Source: Gigaspora rosea (Eukaryota > Glomeromycota > Glomeromycetes > Diversisporales > Gigasporaceae). From it: DNA of 64,000 nucleotides. The stretch covers positions 212,060-276,059 of the forward strand of contig QKWP01000055.1 in assembly GCA_003550325.1 (NCBI GenBank). Reading direction: 5' to 3'. The position numbers were made by a program, and so were the translations under genes. The notes under the pieces are model-generated. The model ran no database searches. It was not told where the DNA came from and was given only the letters and a program-made list of their open reading frames with translations. Below, piece by piece: positions 11,575-22,746 of this stretch. The number at the start of each line of letters is the position of its first letter. The first letter of the stretch is position 1.

Positions 11575-11822
11575 GCGGCTTGCTTCACCGACAATCAACA
11601 CCGACACCCAACTTCACTGACAATCAATTTACCGACAGGCTTGTCTTACAGACGACCAGTTCACCAACAATCAACTTACAGACAATCTGACTTGACTTAC
11701 AAGCTTATTTTGTTGACAATTAATTCACCGACAGTACAATTCACGGACAAGAATGATTTACTGACAAGCTTATTTTGATGACAATATAATTCATCGACAG
11801 TACGTTTCACCGACAGTCCCTA
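11575..11822. repeat. Degenerate CACCGACAATCAA minisatellite
   Basis: About fifteen imperfect units of 14-20 bp share TTCACCGACA or TTACAGACAA cores (for example CACCGACAATCAAC, TTACCGACAG, TTCACCGACAG). All units are in one orientation. No reading frame is kept across units. Confidence 0.65.
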
Positions 11823-12507
11823 TAAGAAAAATGTACTGTAAAGGTACGGATTGGAGGCAGAATGGCACGGGTCTTGGTGGCATAGATTAAACCCGGATTA
11901 TGTATGTAAGAGGCTTGGATTGGCATGGATTCTTGGCCCGTGGTGGACCGTATACCCATACAAATTGGACCGTTAGTGACTCAGGTTTTGCAATACTTTA
12001 CTAGTCCAAATGGCACGGATTTTGGCACAGGTAATTAACGTGAATATAACACTGTGATAAAAAAAAAACATAAAATAGAATACATAAATTTATATCAACA
12101 AGCAAATTAATATGAACAAACTAACTGCGCATGTATCAAAACTTTGAAAGGAATTTTTTTTGTTAAGACACCCAGAGCAGTTTCATTAGCAAAATTATGA
12201 AATAGCACAATTTTTGAAAAAAATTGTATATGTATATTGAACTTTCACTTTTCATGAAATGAGCCAACATGTACTACCTTTGACATGTATCATTTCGTAA
12301 AATGAAGGTGCCATTACTTATGACATGACATAACTTGTCACCTCCTATTGTAATTTCTGTACTACTTTTTACCATGATATTCTGTTCAACAGTCTGTACA
12401 TATCATCTGGTCAAAATCTCAACAATCCCGACAACAAAAAATTATTAAGTTTATTTAAGTTAGGTTAGGGTTAGAAAGATATTATATTTATAAAATCATA
12501 TGATAAT
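11823..12507. other. Noncoding stretch, no gene recognised
   Basis: It holds short variants of GGCACGGATT at 11862-12025 and a fragment of the shared AGGAATTTTTTTTGTTA block near 12150. A TTAGGTTAGGGTTAG block is near 12455. Nothing coding was found. Confidence 0.4.
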
Positions 12508-13598
12508 CTATACAGAAACTAGTAAAAAATTGATGATGGATTTAAAACTAGCAAATAATGATTTTAAAACATGTTTAATATATTTTTTAAAATAATGGAT
12601 CTACAATAGATTTTTTTTTTCCTTCACTTCTAAACCCAACATTTTCTATTCCACTGACAATTGAACCTAAATGTTTATGTAATGGGGTGCAGTCGCCAAG
12701 GCTCCCACTTGAGGTCAGACTTCTTAAACCCCTACTACTACTCTTTAAACCCAACTATCATTTGCACCACGTGCTTTTATTTTCAGGAATGATGCTTGTT
12801 GGTCCAGCCAGTTACCCTTGGTCCAACAAGTCTGTATAGAGTGTGTCCGTCCATTGGATGTCCTGGGTCCCTTTTTCCCACAATGTTTCAGTTCTGCCTA
12901 TATTCATATAGACCCATCATTCTATTCGCACTTATCCATTAGAAGTTGCACCAGAGCTCTACACCCACAAAACCTTTTGCTATCAATATAGCTTTAAAGG
13001 AAATACAATAGATTTATAACTAGTAATTATTATATTATAAAAACATTTTTTAAATATACATAATTACAACATTATGATTACTAGTTAATAATGAGTTAAT
13101 AACTGTTACAAATCATAATTTAAAATGAAATCTATATTTTCTACTTAATCTGCTAACCTTCTAAAACTCACAAATACTTGTTTATTATAACTTTACTTTA
13201 AAATAAACCCTAATCCTAATTTCTAACCCTAAACAATGCACAACAAAAAAATATATTTTTTGAGATTTTATATTATGTTTTCATTTTAATCTGGATTTCA
13301 TTATGATCTCTCACAATAACAGTTGTTAACTAGTAATTACAATTTATAATAATGGTTTGAATAAACATTATTATAATATTAAAATACTAGTTAACAACTA
13401 ATTATTAACTAATTATTAACTAGTAATCATAATGTTGAAATTATGTATTTTTAAACAAATGTTTCTATGATATAATAATTACTAGTTGTAAGCCTATTGT
13501 AGATCTATTATTTAAAAAAAAATATTTTAAACATATTTTAAAACATTATTTGCTAGTTTTAAACCCATTATCAATTTTTTACAAGATTTTGTATAGGC
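12508..13598. mobile_element. Inverted-repeat element, about 0.7 kb before a 390-bp insertion
   Basis: The outer arms pair over more than 100 bp: ACTAGTAAAAAATTGATGATGG at the left (core) with the complement of CCATTATCAATTTTTTACAA at the right. Pairing continues through GGATCTACAATAGA. The inner part (13010-13150 against 13290-13510) also pairs. The left arm is interrupted at 12614-13003 by a retroposon. No coding region. The superfamily is unknown. Confidence 0.65.
12614..13003 (-). mobile_element. Poly(A) retroposon (SINE-like) with 12-bp target duplication
   Basis: The 390-bp segment is bounded by TACAATAGATTT at 12602-12613 and again at 13004-13015. The matching arm of the host inverted repeat (about 13490) runs straight through this point, which proves an insertion. 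The left junction is a T-run, so the inserted strand is minus with a short A-tail. The insert is GC-richer than its host and has no open reading frame. Near its 3' end on the minus strand is GGTTCAATTGTC, a fair match to a tRNA-type B box. It may be a SINE or a truncated LINE tail. It does not resemble the LINE 3' end at 1700-1840. Confidence 0.72.
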
Positions 13599-15608
13599 AT
13601 TGAATGCTAGTTTGATTAGCAATTTGAGTAGCATTCAAATTGTACTATTCAATATAGCAAATATTTAAATTTTACTAGTATATACCAAGATAAAGTTGCA
13701 AAACCATAATAATAATATATTTATTATAACTAATATTATGCAAATATAAATATTCTAATTTGTAAGTACTTTTTATAATAATATATTATAATTAGTATAA
13801 TTCACGATATCTAAAACACGTGACTTGTCCTATTTTAAAAAATTTCATATTGAAATTTACTATTTTTTTGATTTCTTATATTTTGATTGGTCAAAATATT
13901 TTTCAAAAAATTTTTTTTAACAAATTAGCCAATAGCAAGAGGCCAAAACATGTGTCTTGTTCTATTTTCATTAATTTTTTAACATATTATATAAAAATTA
14001 AGCATCTTTAAAGTGATATAAATCAAAAATATATAATAATTATTTTAAAAATAAAGCTGCTAAGTTGTAGCAAATTAACTTGGCTACAATTTAGTGGCTT
14101 TCTTTTTTCATATCTTTTATATATCAAGAGCTATTAATTTTTGAAATTATTTTAGTCTTTAGGTGTCGCACACTGTATAACCAAAAAGTTTTAAATTTAT
14201 ATATACAATTTATTAAAGTTTTTATAATATTATATAGTATTAATCTTGTAATGTATAAAAGCTTAAATGTATATATCTAGCTATAACTTGATTATTTTTT
14301 GCTTTCTTTTGGCTTTTTTGTTTTACTTGATTGTTAATTTTGGAAATTAAGGCTTTATTTATATTATTCTCTTTTTTTAATTTGCATATCAAATAACAAA
14401 ACAAATATTTAATAATTGTTATCAAAAACTTTTACCCCAATTTTGACTAATTGTAAATATTACAAAAAAAATATTCTTAGTAACTCTATTATAGAATAAT
14501 ACAAGAAACCAGAAAAAAGATAATATATATGAATGAATTTGAAAATTAAACCCTCGAATTATAAAAAATGCAGTATTGTGAAAAACACAAGAAGTATTAG
14601 AGATATATTTTTGTAAAGCAAAATGGCAGAAAATATGAATTAAATTATATTTTTACAATTGGAATAGACTATGTAAAAATGTGAAACCTATAAAGCAATA
14701 TACAATTTTATCTTATCAATATTTAAATATTCACGGAATTAAAAATATGAACTATTCCAAATAGAGTCTAATAAAGTATTGAACTGAATATGGTATACAT
14801 TTAGCAAAGTAGTATTTATAAATTTAAATTTATGATATATAAAAACCAAGAATTTATATTTCATAAAATAGATTGATATTTTAACTATTGTATAATTGAA
14901 TTACTTAAAAAAAAAAATCAGATATACAATTAATAATAGAAAAATAAATTTAACACTTTTAGAAAGAAATTTGAAAAAGTTTTTATTAAAGATATTATTG
15001 CAATAAAACTATTCAAGAAAAGTATAACACTTGAAATTAACAGATTATGCAAAAAAATTACTAAAATTAATAAGTACTTTAATAATTATTACAAAAGAAA
15101 GCACTTACAAATATTTCAATTATTAAGACAGATTGAAAGTATCAAAGAATCTAAGCTGTAATTTACTACTTGAAGAATTAAGTATAATAAACCAATCTAT
15201 TTTGCAAAGATTCAAAAAAGCATATACTAATATGAAGCAACAAAAATAGAAAATGAGAAGAATATTATTTGCCAATTGAAAATTCAATCAATTAAAGACT
15301 ATAATAGTATCAATGAAACAAAAGTAGCAATATTTGTCAACTAGTACAATATTACCAAATCATAATCACTAGTAGAAAACATTCAGCTATATAGAACCAG
15401 TGTTTAAAATTTGATGTTCTTATAGTTTTCAATGAACATTTAAGATTTTTTAAGAACATTAATATTTAGAAAAGGTTCTTTTATCTGAGAATATTTTATC
15501 CTCTTGAAATGTTCTTTATGAGAACATTTATAAAATTTTTATATTAAATTTACCATTGAGAACAATAAATTACAATATATAAAATATTCATCAATTTGAT
15601 AATGTGGT
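13599..15608. other. AT-rich noncoding stretch
   Basis: No coding region was recognised. At about 15383-15570 there is a decayed relative of the intron element at 29796-30185: CAGTGTTTAAAATTTGATGT start, then GTTCTTATAG and TTCTTTATGAGAACAT motifs. Confidence 0.45.
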
Positions 15609-15612
15609 TTAA

Positions 15613-16054
15613 GGGTAGAGTGTACAAGTTTCCAATTTCATATAAAATCGATTGTAGATCAACTTTGTATAACCAATTTATATGATATCATATGATTTAC
15701 ATGTAAACATCATATCTCCTTTTTTTTCACTTTCGCTAATGATATTACCTAAATATTTTTGCGAATTAACGCTGTCAGATAGATAAATTTTGATTGTTTC
15801 AATTGGATACTCATCAAAGTAATCATTAATCTGACCAATCAATTCTTTGTACAACCTACAAAAATTATATAGCTTTCTACAAAAATTTAATTATATATAA
15901 AGTTGATTTTTTTAAAGTAATGGATATTGTGCAACTTCATTATTATAAACAAACTATTTAAAACTACCTATTATATAAATTTTATACAAATTGGTCAAGA
16001 TCTTAAAAAAATTTATTAGATTATATAAAAAAATGATCTACGTTCACCCCACCC
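15613..16054. mobile_element. TTAA-flanked miniature element (piggyBac-like), copy 1
   Basis: The left end GGGTAGAGTGTAC pairs with TTCACCCCACCC at the right. TTAA lies directly outside both ends (15609-15612 and 16055-16058). A TTAA target duplication with GGG-type ends is typical of piggyBac-class elements. A second copy is at 36764-37154. No transposase. Confidence 0.68.
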
Positions 16055-16390
16055 TTAATTGTGACTAATTTTTATAAATATATATATGTACATATATATA
16101 TGTATATATATACTATATATAGCACATATAGTTAAAGTTGTACAATATGGATAACAATTATTTAAGAAAATAGCCTTTGAAGATTTTTAAAATAAAATAT
16201 TCATTAACTATATAGTGTGTTTTTTATATAAAAAAATATTATTATTATATAAACTAGATAATTTGGGTCAAATAATATGCAATACTAAACAAGTAAAAAA
16301 AAACACAAAGTATTTGTTAGATTGAAGTTTAAATAATTAAATAACAAAGTAATTGAATTTGAATTTATTATATTAACCAATAGTAGCATT

Positions 16391-16626
16391 CAGGGTTGGG
16401 CAAATGGACAAGTGGGTTGTTCAATAAAATTTAAATTTCTAAAATTGTCTGTAATTTTTTTTAAAAATAAGAAACCTCTGTTCAGAGTCAAGCAAACAAA
16501 TAATTAGGACCGTAATATACCACTAATTTTTACTCTATATATGTTAAATAAATTAATAGACACTGGACAAATTTATATATCCAGTGTCCAGTGAAATTCA
16601 CTGGACATAGAAGGCTGCCAAACCTG
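16391..16626. mobile_element. 236-bp hAT-like miniature element
   Basis: Ends CAGGGTTGGGCAAATGGACA and TGTCCAGTG...TGCCAAACCTG are inverted. The flanks gtagcatt and atagcatt form an 8-bp duplication with one mismatch. The TTGGACA/TGGACA arm motif links it to the longer elements at 4137-5260 and 17686-18759. Confidence 0.78.
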
Positions 16627-17008
16627 ATAGCATTAGTAAAATATCATAGAAAGGCTTGTTTTATTATGAGCAAATATAAAAAGCACTTGAGGTTTTAACA
16701 AAATTATTAGAAATTGAATAATATAATACATTGTGTTATATTGAAAAAATATAAAGAACTATATATAAAGTTTAATAAATAAGTACAAATTTAGTGTGTA
16801 GAGTTTGAGACACAGGTAAAAAATTAGGCATGCCTTTGACGGCATGCCTCTTATGCCTATAGGCATGCTCTTTTTGTATAGAAAAATATCAAACAATTAC
16901 TTTCTATTTTCTGATGTTGTTTGACTGTTTACACTTCTGATTTTTTCCAACCATACAAGCCAATTAGATATGACATTTATATCTTATGACTAGGGCATGC
17001 TCAATAGC

Positions 17009-17488
17009 CAGAGTTGGCACATTTATTCATTGGGTTGAATGGATAATAACTCTATTGGCATTACTCCATTGCTCTATTGAGAATAATTTGCGAATGAAAC
17101 CAATAGAGTCCAACTAGCTTAAAATATAGTATTTGTTAATAACTGTTGCAGATTAAAATGAAATTAGATTAAAATGAAACTGGGGACCTTTCTTGCTTAT
17201 CTTTAAAGCTTATAAAACCCACATATACTCATTTATTAATAACCCTAACTTTAAACCCTAACCCTAATACTAAAAAAAACCCCAAAAAATGTTCTCTAAA
17301 AAATTTTAAAATTTTGCTTAAAAAATAGAAAAATTTCATTTTAATCTAATTTCATTTTAATCTGTCACAATAACTAATATCTAATTCCATTGGCTCTATT
17401 GGCTCTATTGGCTCTATTGGTTTTATTGGTTCCATTGGCTCTATTGGTTTGCAATTTTTTTAATGGAGTATATCCATTGCCAACCCTG
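17009..17488. mobile_element. Nested hAT-like miniature element
   Basis: Starts CAGAGTTGGCAC and ends TTGCCAACCCTG (inverted). The flanks tcaatagc and ctaacagc match at 5 of 8 positions, a weak old duplication. It contains the 9-bp tandem repeat at 17386-17450 and a telomere-like AACCCTAACCCTAA block near 17250. Confidence 0.6.
17386..17450. repeat. ATTGGCTCT tandem repeat
   Basis: About seven units of the 9-mer ATTGGCTCT and variants (ATTGGTTTT, ATTGGTTCC). A few inverted units (CCAATAGAGTCC) are in the left half of the same element. Confidence 0.8.
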
Positions 17489-17685
17489 CTAACAGCTAAA
17501 AGGCATGCCTATAGGCATGCCTCTAAGGCATGCCCAAAAGATATGCCTGTGCCTCCATGCCTTGAACCCTATTAGTGTGTAAATTGGTATAGAATATGAA
17601 CTTTTATAAAAATTAATGTTTAATATATTTAATATATAATGAACACTAAAAAGTTTTTGAGAACAATTATTTATGCTCTTTTGAG

Positions 17686-18759
17686 CAGAGTTGTGCAAAT
17701 TACATATTTGATGATTTTATTGGACATTGGACATTTCCAAATTGTCTGAAGCAATATCCAATGTCCGATGAGGCACAGTTATAGTTGTCAATGATAATGT
17801 CCAATAATTTGCACAGGACAATTCAGACAAATATCTGATGTCCGAAGATATGTCTGATGCTTCATAATTATCCATAAACTTTAACATATGACAAATGCGA
17901 AAGTGCCATGAAGAAATTAATTTATATTATTGTTCAATTCAGCAATATATATATAAGATAACTGTGCGATGCAGGAATGTAAATAACAATGTTGTAATAT
18001 ATGTGTCTTTTAACATATTATAAAGCTTTTAATGTATTTTCCTATGTGACATAGTAATCATATGTAGCAATTGAATTAATTTGGTCCATGATGCTGTGTT
18101 CTTGCCATAAACAATGAATTATTTAATTATAGAAAATTTTTGTATTACATTTCTAAATCATGCTATATTTAATTCTCTAAATAATCTGTTGGTCCTGTCT
18201 ATAATAATAATAATAACAAATACATATTCATTGTATGTGTATATGTTGTACATTGAGAATAGAATCTTAGTAGATTTAGAATCAATATAAGTTGATTCTA
18301 AATACTTTTATATTAAAACGAAATTTTAAATTTACTCAAATTGGTAAAGAATTTCGAACTTATAGTAAAGATGATTCTGAATCCATTTAGTGTATATTCA
18401 ATTAAAACATTAAATTAATTTTAATTTACATCAATTATTAATTGACTAATGTTATTAGTGAATTTGAAAATAATATGCAAACCAATAATAGTCATTTATT
18501 CCTTATAACTCTATTTAGTTAGTAAATATGCTTATTCATTAAGTTTCACAACATAAATATTTTATTATAATTAATTTATTATCTATAAGCATAATTTTAT
18601 TGGTTTATTGTCACATGTTTTGTTAATTGGCCAATAATATAACCTGATTTAATCTTATGTCTAATTTTATATTCAATTCTATGTGCTTTTGATCAGACAA
18701 TTTGGACACTGAATATCAGACAGATTTCCAATATCTGAATTCCACTAGTACCAACACTG
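17686..18759. mobile_element. Non-autonomous hAT-like element, 1.07 kb
   Basis: Starts CAGAGTTGTGCAAATTAC and ends GTACCAACACTG. The 8-bp flanks cttttgag (17678-17685) and cttttgaa (18760-18767) differ at one base. The subterminal arms hold repeated TTGGACATT / TGTCCGATG motifs. No transposase frame. Confidence 0.75.
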
Positions 18760-19192
18760 CTTTTGAAAACATAATTTAGATTGGGATTTTAAGCACTGTA
18801 TAGAACAATGCATCAACCAAATTTAAGTTATATTTTTTATTACGCATCTCTATTAAATTTTTTTAAAACTTTAGATAAAAATAGTTTAGCAGCAATCTAA
18901 AAAAATTTAATAATTTTTTTTATTGTAATTCTAAAGACATATAGAAGTAAATAAAAAATTCCATTGTTGTAGTTTATACTAAATTTGGAATCTCAATTTG
19001 AAACTATAAGCCCTGTTAAATTCTATATATACTCTTTAAATATCAAATTTATTACAAATTTCTACCCTAACTCTATAAGACAAAAATGAAAAAACACCCA
19101 AAAAATTTTAAAATTTTATATTAAAATGGGCAAAATTTAGATTTGTTATTTTTAGCATTAGCTGCAATAATTATCAGGTGGTTACTGAGATT

Positions 19193-19372
19193 AGAAATTG
19201 AAATTGGGTTTAAATATTCAAGTTTATCACATTAAAATTTGAGCTTATTACACTAAAATTTGAGTTTATCAAATCAATTATTAATAATTGACATGATAAA
19301 CTCGAATTTTAATATAATAAACTCAAATTTTGGTGTAATAAACTCGAATATTTAAAACCAGTTCCAATTTTT
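19193..19372. repeat. Long hairpin of AATTTGAGTTTATC units
   Basis: The left half carries tandem variants of ACTAAAATTTGAGTTTATCA and the right half their reverse complement. The loop is near AATTATTAATAATTG (about 19280-19295). Outer bases AAATTGGGTTTAAATATTC pair with GAATATTTAAAACCAG. A structure-forming repeat without coding content. Confidence 0.72.
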
Positions 19373-19374
19373 AA

Positions 19375-20480
19375 CCAAGATATCTTTATTTAAAGGTTTA
19401 CAAAAATTGTACTACTGTATAGCTATCAATAGGAATTTTGAAAATATTTTAAAAAAATTCAATAATTTTTTTTGTTTCTACAGATCTGTAGAATTAAAAT
19501 ACAAAAATGTTATCAAATTTAACTAGATAGTTGCTAAAATATCTTTATTCAAAGTTTTAGAAATATTCAAAATGTCTATTAAAATAATAAACACTATAAA
19601 TTTCTTATAAAACTTTGAATAAAGATATTCTAACAACTACCCAACCCAATTTGATATTTTTTTATTTTAATTTTAAAAAATTTGTAGACTTTAAATAAAA
19701 AAAAATAATCAAATTTGGTTGGGTGGTTGTCAAGATATCTTTATTTAAAGTTTTGGAAATGTTCAAAACATCTAACAAAATAATAATTGCAGCAAATTTT
19801 TATAAAACTTGAATAAAGAAATCTTGATAATCAACCAACCAAATTCAATAAATTTTCTTTTATTTTGATTCTACAGATCTGTATAATTCAAATAAAGAAA
19901 ATATTCAAAATAACTATCAAAATAATAACTAGCAAAATTTTATAAAAATTAAAGCAAGGATATCTTGACAACTACCCAACCAAACTTGATGAATTATTTT
20001 ATTTTGATTCTACAGAATATGTAAAATTCAATAAAAAAATGATTGAATTAGGTTGATTAATTGTCAAGATATTTTCATTCAAATTTTGAAAACTTTCAAA
20101 ATGCCTATCAAAACAATATAAACTTTAAATGAAAAACTCTCGATGAATACCAACAAAATTCAAAGAATTTTTTTATTTTAATTCTACAGATTTATAGAAT
20201 TCAAATAAAAAAATTCATCAAATTTGGTTGGGTGGTTGTCATGATATCTTCATTCATAGTTTTGTAAACATTCAAAATCACTATCAAAATAAATAACTGC
20301 AATAAAATTTTTATAAAATTTTGAACTAAAATATCTTGACAACCATCCAACCAAATTGATGAATTATTTTATTTTGATTCTACAGATTTGTAGAATTCAA
20401 ATAGAAAAAATCATCAAATTTAGCTAGGTAATTGCCAGGATATTTTATTTAATATTTTAAAATATTCAAAAAAAATTACT
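19375..20480. repeat. Tandem array, about 173-bp unit, six degenerate copies
   Basis: The core GTTGTCAAGATATCTTTATT followed by TTTTGAAAATATTCAAAAT recurs at about 19375, 19548, 19723, (19890), 20063, 20236 and 20431. Each unit also contains the inverse (AATAAAGATATCTTGACAAC) and a TTTTGATTCTACAGATCTGT segment. Relatives are scattered at 3600-4130, 6370-6560 and 20930-21000. Confidence 0.75.
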
Positions 20481-20592
20481 TCTCAACCTTAATCTTCCCC
20501 TTTCGCATAAACTCCATAATTATCCTTTGAAGAAAAATAACTCAGAAATCACCTAAACAAATTCGATAAATTTTTTTATTGAATTACTTTAA

Positions 20593-20898
20593 CATTCACC
20601 AGTGGTGAAATTCACCATTGATTAGCCATCTATACATAATTATATATAGCAAAACAAATAAAAATTAAATCTTCTTAATATTAGGGTAAGGGTAAAGGTT
20701 AGAGATTAGGATAGAGCTTTATAAATAGTAAAATTTAGCAAGGATTTTTTTTTGCATAAAAAAAAGTAGTTTCATAGACAAATTTTTAGTTAGAAGTGAT
20801 TTTTTAAAAAATTCTTATTTTTGTTACACAAAATTGTTTGCATGTTACACCTGATCCTTAATTCTAATTGGATTGGTGAAATTCACCACTGGTGAGCA
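20593..20898. mobile_element. TTAA-flanked miniature element with CACCAGTGGTGAA ends
   Basis: Left end CATTCACCAGTGGTGAA, right end TTCACCACTGGTGAGCA, with TTAA on both sides (20589-20592, 20899-20902). The interior carries the shared module in reverse (AGTAAAATTTAGCAAGGA preceded by GGTTAGAGATTAGG). piggyBac-like by its target site only. Confidence 0.68.
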
Positions 20899-21010
20899 TT
20901 AAACTTATCCTTTTTTATTTTACTTTTAAATATCCGTAGAATCAAAATAAAAAATTATTGAATTTGATTGGGTAGTTGCTAAAAATACTGTATTTTAAAA
21001 AAACAAATTC

Positions 21011-21325
21011 TAGGGGTTCATGATAAAAAGTGGCTTTGATTGTAAATCTAAAAAGCAACCGCAGATCTATCAAAAACGATATTTTTGCCCAACAACACAA
21101 TAAAAGATTTTCGGAAACGTGACCAAAAACGTGTCATAAGCCATCATGTTTCAAGAACAGGTGCCAACTTTAGCGCTCTAACAAAAATTTCCCTGAGCAA
21201 TTTTATTTGCTAACTCCTAAACTTAGCACAAAAAACCTAACCCAAATGCAAATAACTTTATCGTTTTCTGTGTTACCGAAATTTTTTATGGTGCTGTTGG
21301 GGTAGTTTCCTCTTTACGACCCCTA
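21011..21325. mobile_element. Miniature element with TAGGGGT ends
   Basis: TAGGGGTTCA at the left and the complement of GACCCCTA at the right form a short inverted pair. Inside is CTCTAACAAAAATTTCCCTG followed by AGCAATTTTATTTGCTAAC, a copy of the shared module seen also at 33305-33385. Confidence 0.45.
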
Positions 21326-22590
21326 AAATAGGATTTTTAAAAAATCATACATTTTACTTTACACAAGAAACGTTGCGTATTGTTAATGAAGAGATAACGA
21401 GTTTTTTATTTTATAGAAATTTTATTATATAATTCGTTATTGTAACTAAACGCAAATCTTTTTATTGAATGTATATCTATTTAAAAATCAAATAAAAACT
21501 TTTTTTTTCAAAAAATTTCAAAATGGATCTTTTTATTATGAGGCATCCCTATAAAAGTTTTAGTTTTATAAGTTTATCAAGTTCATTGATAGTTTTCACA
21601 GTTTTCATAATTTTATTAGTTTATATTTTGATGGGTTTCACGTTTTAACCTAAGCGCCAAAAATATGTTTATCATGAATATTCGCGGAATCTCTATACAC
21701 ACGCACACATGTGCTACCTGTTACTCTGTTACAGTACGTACGTACTTTCAATTTGGTCTAACAAGACTTATAGAGAAATTTTATGAATATAAAGTTTTCA
21801 TTGTTTGCTTAAATTTGGATAAATATTGTTACGCCATAACACCAAGAAATATATAATTCATGATCATGAGAACATCCACAATTTTGTTCACAAACCAATC
21901 AATTGATTGATAATTTATGCCATTAATGCAAGATTTAATGTATTCATATTTGATTTTAAGCCAAGTGATTAGGAAATTATTAACTGATGACAATTACAAC
22001 TACTAGAATTATTGAATAATCAGGTATCCTACGGATACATGTTAGGCTACTCCGGAATGCCTTTATACTTCATTGATAATAAGAAGCATTTCAATAGTTA
22101 CACAAATATCGGAACCACATTCCGATCTAGGGAACGTTCATTCTAAATGTATATTGTACGACTTAAAAAGCGGAAATTAATCCGTAATTTCCCGCCAATG
22201 AATAAGATACTGTTTATGGATATTATTCATTCAAGATACCACATGGTGTACACGAATTATAAGAAAAAGTGTTATAGTTTAATTTTAGTAAATAAATGAC
22301 GACGTAGCTAGTATTGATATTTATTTACTTATCTCGAAATCTATAATATAAAGGTGATGATTGATATGAAACTGTTGCCCCATGAATAATTACTGACATT
22401 TCATAATAACATAAATTTATCTGTTTTTGCTCATTCATTAATACAAGTATAAACAAGCAGAATACTTCCATTAAAAGCTCTCAAAAAATAAAAAAATAAA
22501 AATAAAAAATCAAGGTAAATAATTCTTGCAAGATTTTGAAATTATGTATTTAAACTAATTCTTTTTTTCTTTTAATAACAAAAGTGCATT
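21326..22590. other. Mostly unique noncoding sequence
   Basis: Less repetitive than the first 21 kb. A TACGTACGTAC simple run is near 21735. Short frames exist but none has a recognisable domain or a convincing exon structure. Confidence 0.4.
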
Positions 22591-22746
22591 ATGGCGAATA
22601 ATTTAACATCATTTTGGAACCACTTGTACGTTGGAAATGCAGTAACACCAAGAAACGAACTAAAAATCATATACCGTAAAAATGTATACAACGACAATCC
22701 ATTCGTAGATCCTTATAATCCTGTTTTCAATTTAATACACGCTTGA
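22591..22746 (+). CDS. Small hypothetical ORF, 51 residues
   Basis: ATG at 22591 to TGA at 22744-22746 gives MANNLTSFWNHLYVGN... ending in NPVFNLIHA. The composition looks protein-like (aromatic, Asn- and Pro-containing, mixed codon use) and unlike the poly-Leu/Ile/Tyr shadows that AT-rich noise gives here. The ATG is preceded by TTAATAACAAAAG, which could be a splice acceptor, so this may be the last exon of a longer gene. No signal peptide, no domain recognised, and no homologous copy elsewhere in the window. The function is unknown and the call is weak. Confidence 0.3.
   Translation: MANNLTSFWNHLYVGNAVTPRNELKIIYRKNVYNDNPFVDPYNPVFNLIHA

Larger units (their letters stand above)
16829..17572. 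mobile_element. AGGCATGCC-arm element interrupted by a hAT-like insertion
   Basis: Both arms are arrays of AGGCATGCC / CCTATAGGCATGC (16832-16872 and 17500-17545). The outer flanks are diverged inverted repeats (GACACAGG...TTAGGCATGCC against GGCATGCC...CCTGTGCC). The middle is occupied by the element at 17009-17488. No coding region. Confidence 0.55.
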
